Origin: Cyanobium sp. CZS25K
GTDB taxonomy: Bacteria; Cyanobacteriota; Cyanobacteriia; PCC-6307; Cyanobiaceae
Reading direction: 5' to 3'
Length of the DNA stretch: 64,000 nt
Assembly (NCBI GenBank): GCA_030373325.1
Contig: JAUCZB010000010.1
Coordinates: 1-64,000, forward strand
A program made the position numbers and the translations under genes. The notes beneath the pieces are model-generated. The model saw only the letters and a program-made list of their open reading frames with translations. It was not told where the DNA came from and did no database searches. Positions 62,477-64,000 of the stretch are shown piece by piece. The first letter of the stretch is position 1. Each line of letters starts with the position of its first letter.

Positions 62477-62905
62477 CTAATCCACCATTCTCCATGCCAA
62501 CCGGTGGGGGCTGCCCTGCTCCGGCAACCACCAGCAGGCCAGTTCGCGGGTCTCCCCCAGGATCAGCATCAGGGTGGGGCCGAAGGCCATCGACTGGTCC
62601 AGGGCCGAAGGTACGGGCTCCGACAGTGGGTGGCTGTGGGCCGATCCCAGCACGCTCAGCCGCCGGGAGCGGGCCCACTTCTGCGCCTGCAGCTGCTCAC
62701 GCGGATCGATGGCGAAGCGGCGGCGGCGCTCGGCCGCCGGCTCCCAGACGTTGAGGCAGGGCCAGACGCGGCGGATGTGCCAGGGATCACGCCCCCCGAG
62801 CAGCAGGGCACAGCCCTCCTCGGGGGCGGCCGCCAGCAGCACGGCCTCCAGCACCGTCAGCGCCTGCCGACCAAGGCGCAGTTCCGCTGGCGTCTCAGGG
62901 TTCAC
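62477..62905 (-). CDS. JAMM/MPN+ domain metalloprotease
   Basis: 142 residues, a stand-alone JAB1/MPN domain. The zinc signature is GSAHSHPLSEPVPSALDQSM (HxHP...S..D) with an upstream Glu in APEEGCALLLGG. Bacterial JAMM proteins cut or trim sulfur-carrier and ubiquitin-like proteins and often sit next to E1-like genes, as here with moeB. GTG 62905. Divergent from the CAAD gene with 43 bp between. Confidence 0.82.
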   Translation of the reverse strand: MNPETPAELRLGRQALTVLEAVLLAAAPEEGCALLLGGRDPWHIRRVWPCLNVWEPAAERRRRFAIDPREQLQAQKWARSRRLSVLGSAHSHPLSEPVPSALDQSMAFGPTLMLILGETRELACWWLPEQGSPHRLAWRMVD

Positions 62906-62948
62906 ACCGGTACGTTATGCATCATTCCGTCAGGGGGCCGCTCCTTCC

Positions 62949-63323
62949 ATGATCGACAGCACGACCGAAGTGAAGGAGACCAGCCAGGACGAAGCCGCCC
63001 CCAGCGCTGCTGCAGAGGTGGATTTCGCTGAGCGCTACAGCGAGGTGATCGGCAAGGTCAACGAGACCCTCGACAAGGTGGACTGGAGCCAGGTGGGCCG
63101 GATCGGCAAGGCCTCCGGTGTTCTGCTGGCCGTGATCGTGGCCCAGATCCTGATCAAGGGCGTGCTCGACACCATCAACCTGCTGCCGATCGTTCCGGGC
63201 TTGCTGGAGCTGCTCGGTCTGGTGGTGGTGGGCAGCTGGAGCTGGAACAACCTCACCACCGGCGAAAAGCGCTCGGCGGTGATGGCGAAGATCCAGGCGC
63301 TGCGCAAGGAATACCTGAGCTGA
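62949..63323 (+). CDS. CAAD-domain (CurT/CURT1-like) thylakoid membrane protein
   Basis: 124 residues: an acidic N-terminus, an amphipathic stretch (RYSEVIGKVNETLDKVDWSQ), two transmembrane helices (SGVLLAVIVAQILIKGVLDT; LELLGLVVVGSWSWNNLTTG) and a C-terminal amphipathic helix (KRSAVMAKIQALRKEYLS). This is the CAAD/CURT1 layout; CurT shapes thylakoid curvature in cyanobacteria. Other CAAD proteins include aminoacyl-tRNA synthetase appendages, but here the domain stands alone. Confidence 0.82.
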   Translation: MIDSTTEVKETSQDEAAPSAAAEVDFAERYSEVIGKVNETLDKVDWSQVGRIGKASGVLLAVIVAQILIKGVLDTINLLPIVPGLLELLGLVVVGSWSWNNLTTGEKRSAVMAKIQALRKEYLS

Positions 63324-63350
63324 GCTGAGCTGATCTGATCTGAAGCACGA

Positions 63351-64000
63351 TCAGCGCCCCTCCTGGGCCCCTCGGCTCAGGAGGCTGTCGATGCTGGCCT
63401 GGCACTGGCCCAGGTAGGCGCCGCCGAAGAGGTTGGCGTGGTTGAGCAGGTGATACAGGTTGTAGAGATTGAGGCGCTGTCGGTGGTCTGACGGCAGAGG
63501 CCATTCGTCGGCATAGCCTTCGAAGAACGCCCCAGGGAAACCACCGAAGAGGCGGGCCATGGCCAGGTCGACCTCGCGGTCGCCCCGGTAGACCGCCGGA
63601 TCGAAGATCGCTCCCGGGCCGGCAGCGGTGATGGCGGCATTGCCGCTCCAGAGATCGCCGTGCACCAGGCAGGGGTCGGGCTGATGGTCCGCGAGCCACT
63701 CGCCGGCCCGCTCCAACAGCGACTGCGCCTGCTTCAGGGGAGTGCCGCTACGGGCCAGGTGCTCCAGCTGGGGGGCCAGCCGCCGCTCCACGAAGAACCG
63801 TCCCCAGTGCTCCTGCCAGGCGTTGAGCTGGGGGCCGGAGCCGATGAAGTTGTCCGTCGGCCAGCCGTAAGCCGCCCCCGGCCTGTCTGACGGGATACAG
63901 GTATGCAAAAGACTGCGCCGGTGCAGCTGGGCAAGCTCAGCTCCCAGACGAAACCAATGCAGCATTTCCGCTGCTGATTGGCTGCGTTCCAGATCGAGCC
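63351..64000 (-). CDS. Fructosamine kinase family protein (partial, cut by window edge)
   Basis: The C-terminal ~215 residues of a FN3K/ketosamine-3-kinase-like protein; the reading frame remains open to base 64000, so the start lies outside. Visible: LGAELAQLHRRS, YGWPTDNFIGSGPQLNAWQE, the catalytic loop CLVHGDLWSGNAAI and the metal-binding AIFDPAVYRGDREVDLAMAR. Family members phosphorylate glycated proteins for deglycation; bacterial ones act on ribulosamines and similar. Confidence 0.85.
   Translation of the reverse strand, partial: LDLERSQSAAEMLHWFRLGAELAQLHRRSLLHTCIPSDRPGAAYGWPTDNFIGSGPQLNAWQEHWGRFFVERRLAPQLEHLARSGTPLKQAQSLLERAGEWLADHQPDPCLVHGDLWSGNAAITAAGPGAIFDPAVYRGDREVDLAMARLFGGFPGAFFEGYADEWPLPSDHRQRLNLYNLYHLLNHANLFGGAYLGQCQASIDSLLSRGAQEGR

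Noticed and set aside
1..64000. Mobile elements, phage, restriction-modification or retron-like systems
   Set aside because: No transposase, integrase, reverse transcriptase, toxin-antitoxin pair or defence nuclease was recognised in any frame.

Overview
The window is GC-rich, gene-dense and cyanobacterial. It carries cytochrome b6f (petB, petD), photosystem II (psbB, psbM, psbT), photosystem I (psaD) and phycocyanin genes. The gene neighbourhoods (petBD/ctpA/HD/minC; psbB-psbT-nrdR-rpsA-metK; psaD-trpE-gshA-ppc-recF-speD) and the panC-cmk fusion resemble the Synechococcus/Cyanobium/Prochlorococcus lineage as I remember it. Phycocyanin is the only rod phycobiliprotein visible, which suggests a green, Cyanobium-like Synechococcus. 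The assignment rests on gene content and order, not on a marker-gene search.

Layout. 0-10 kb: GH100 invertase, petBD on the minus strand, divergent ctpA-HD-minC, a minus-strand block (phospholipase D-like protein plus two half-size chromate transporters), then minD-minE, a small LuxR-type protein and tRNA-Thr. 10-16 kb: Mn exporter family protein, tsaC, prmC, dprA and a thioesterase on the minus strand; a tandem Usp protein; psbM and a ferredoxin. 16-24.6 kb: psbB, psbT, nrdR, rpsA, HAD hydrolase, metK, sugar kinase, DUF2470, comF, tRNA-Phe. 24.7-33 kb: phycocyanin rod island (cpcT, cpcC, cpcD, cpcBA, a second rod linker, a second identical cpcBA, cpcE, cpcF), followed by a low-molecular-weight phosphatase. 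33-42 kb: panC-cmk, rlpA, purM, aldo/keto reductase, several small lineage genes, a methyltransferase, tRNA-Cys, an LpxB-related protein. 42-50 kb: 3'-5' exonuclease, CCB2/CCB4-like protein, amidase-like protein, hemF, mrp, rodA, a degenerate histidine kinase, psaD. 50-64 kb: trpE, gshA, ppc, GNAT, tRNA-Arg, recF, speD, larE, a tandem-domain cobO, a K+ channel-like protein, moeB-rhodanese, a JAMM protease, a CAAD/CurT membrane protein and a fructosamine-kinase gene cut by the window edge.

Functionally the window links photosynthetic electron transport (b6f subunits and a haem ci assembly factor, haem synthesis by HemF), antenna rods with their bilin lyases, cell division and shape (MinCDE, RodA, RlpA), central carbon and one-carbon metabolism (PEP carboxylase, MetK, SpeD) and DNA repair or uptake (DprA, ComF, RecF, a 3'-5' exonuclease). 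No rRNA, CRISPR array, transposase or prophage was seen.

The most notable observations are: two phycocyanin operons that share a ~1.16-kb block with no difference seen; comF and recF, both without a usual start codon next to their conserved N-termini; a LexA-box-like palindrome in front of dprA; a transporter block that separates minC from minDE; a JAMM / E1-like / channel gene cluster; and a shared upstream element before both rod-linker genes. I did not find a clearly new defence or biosynthetic system.
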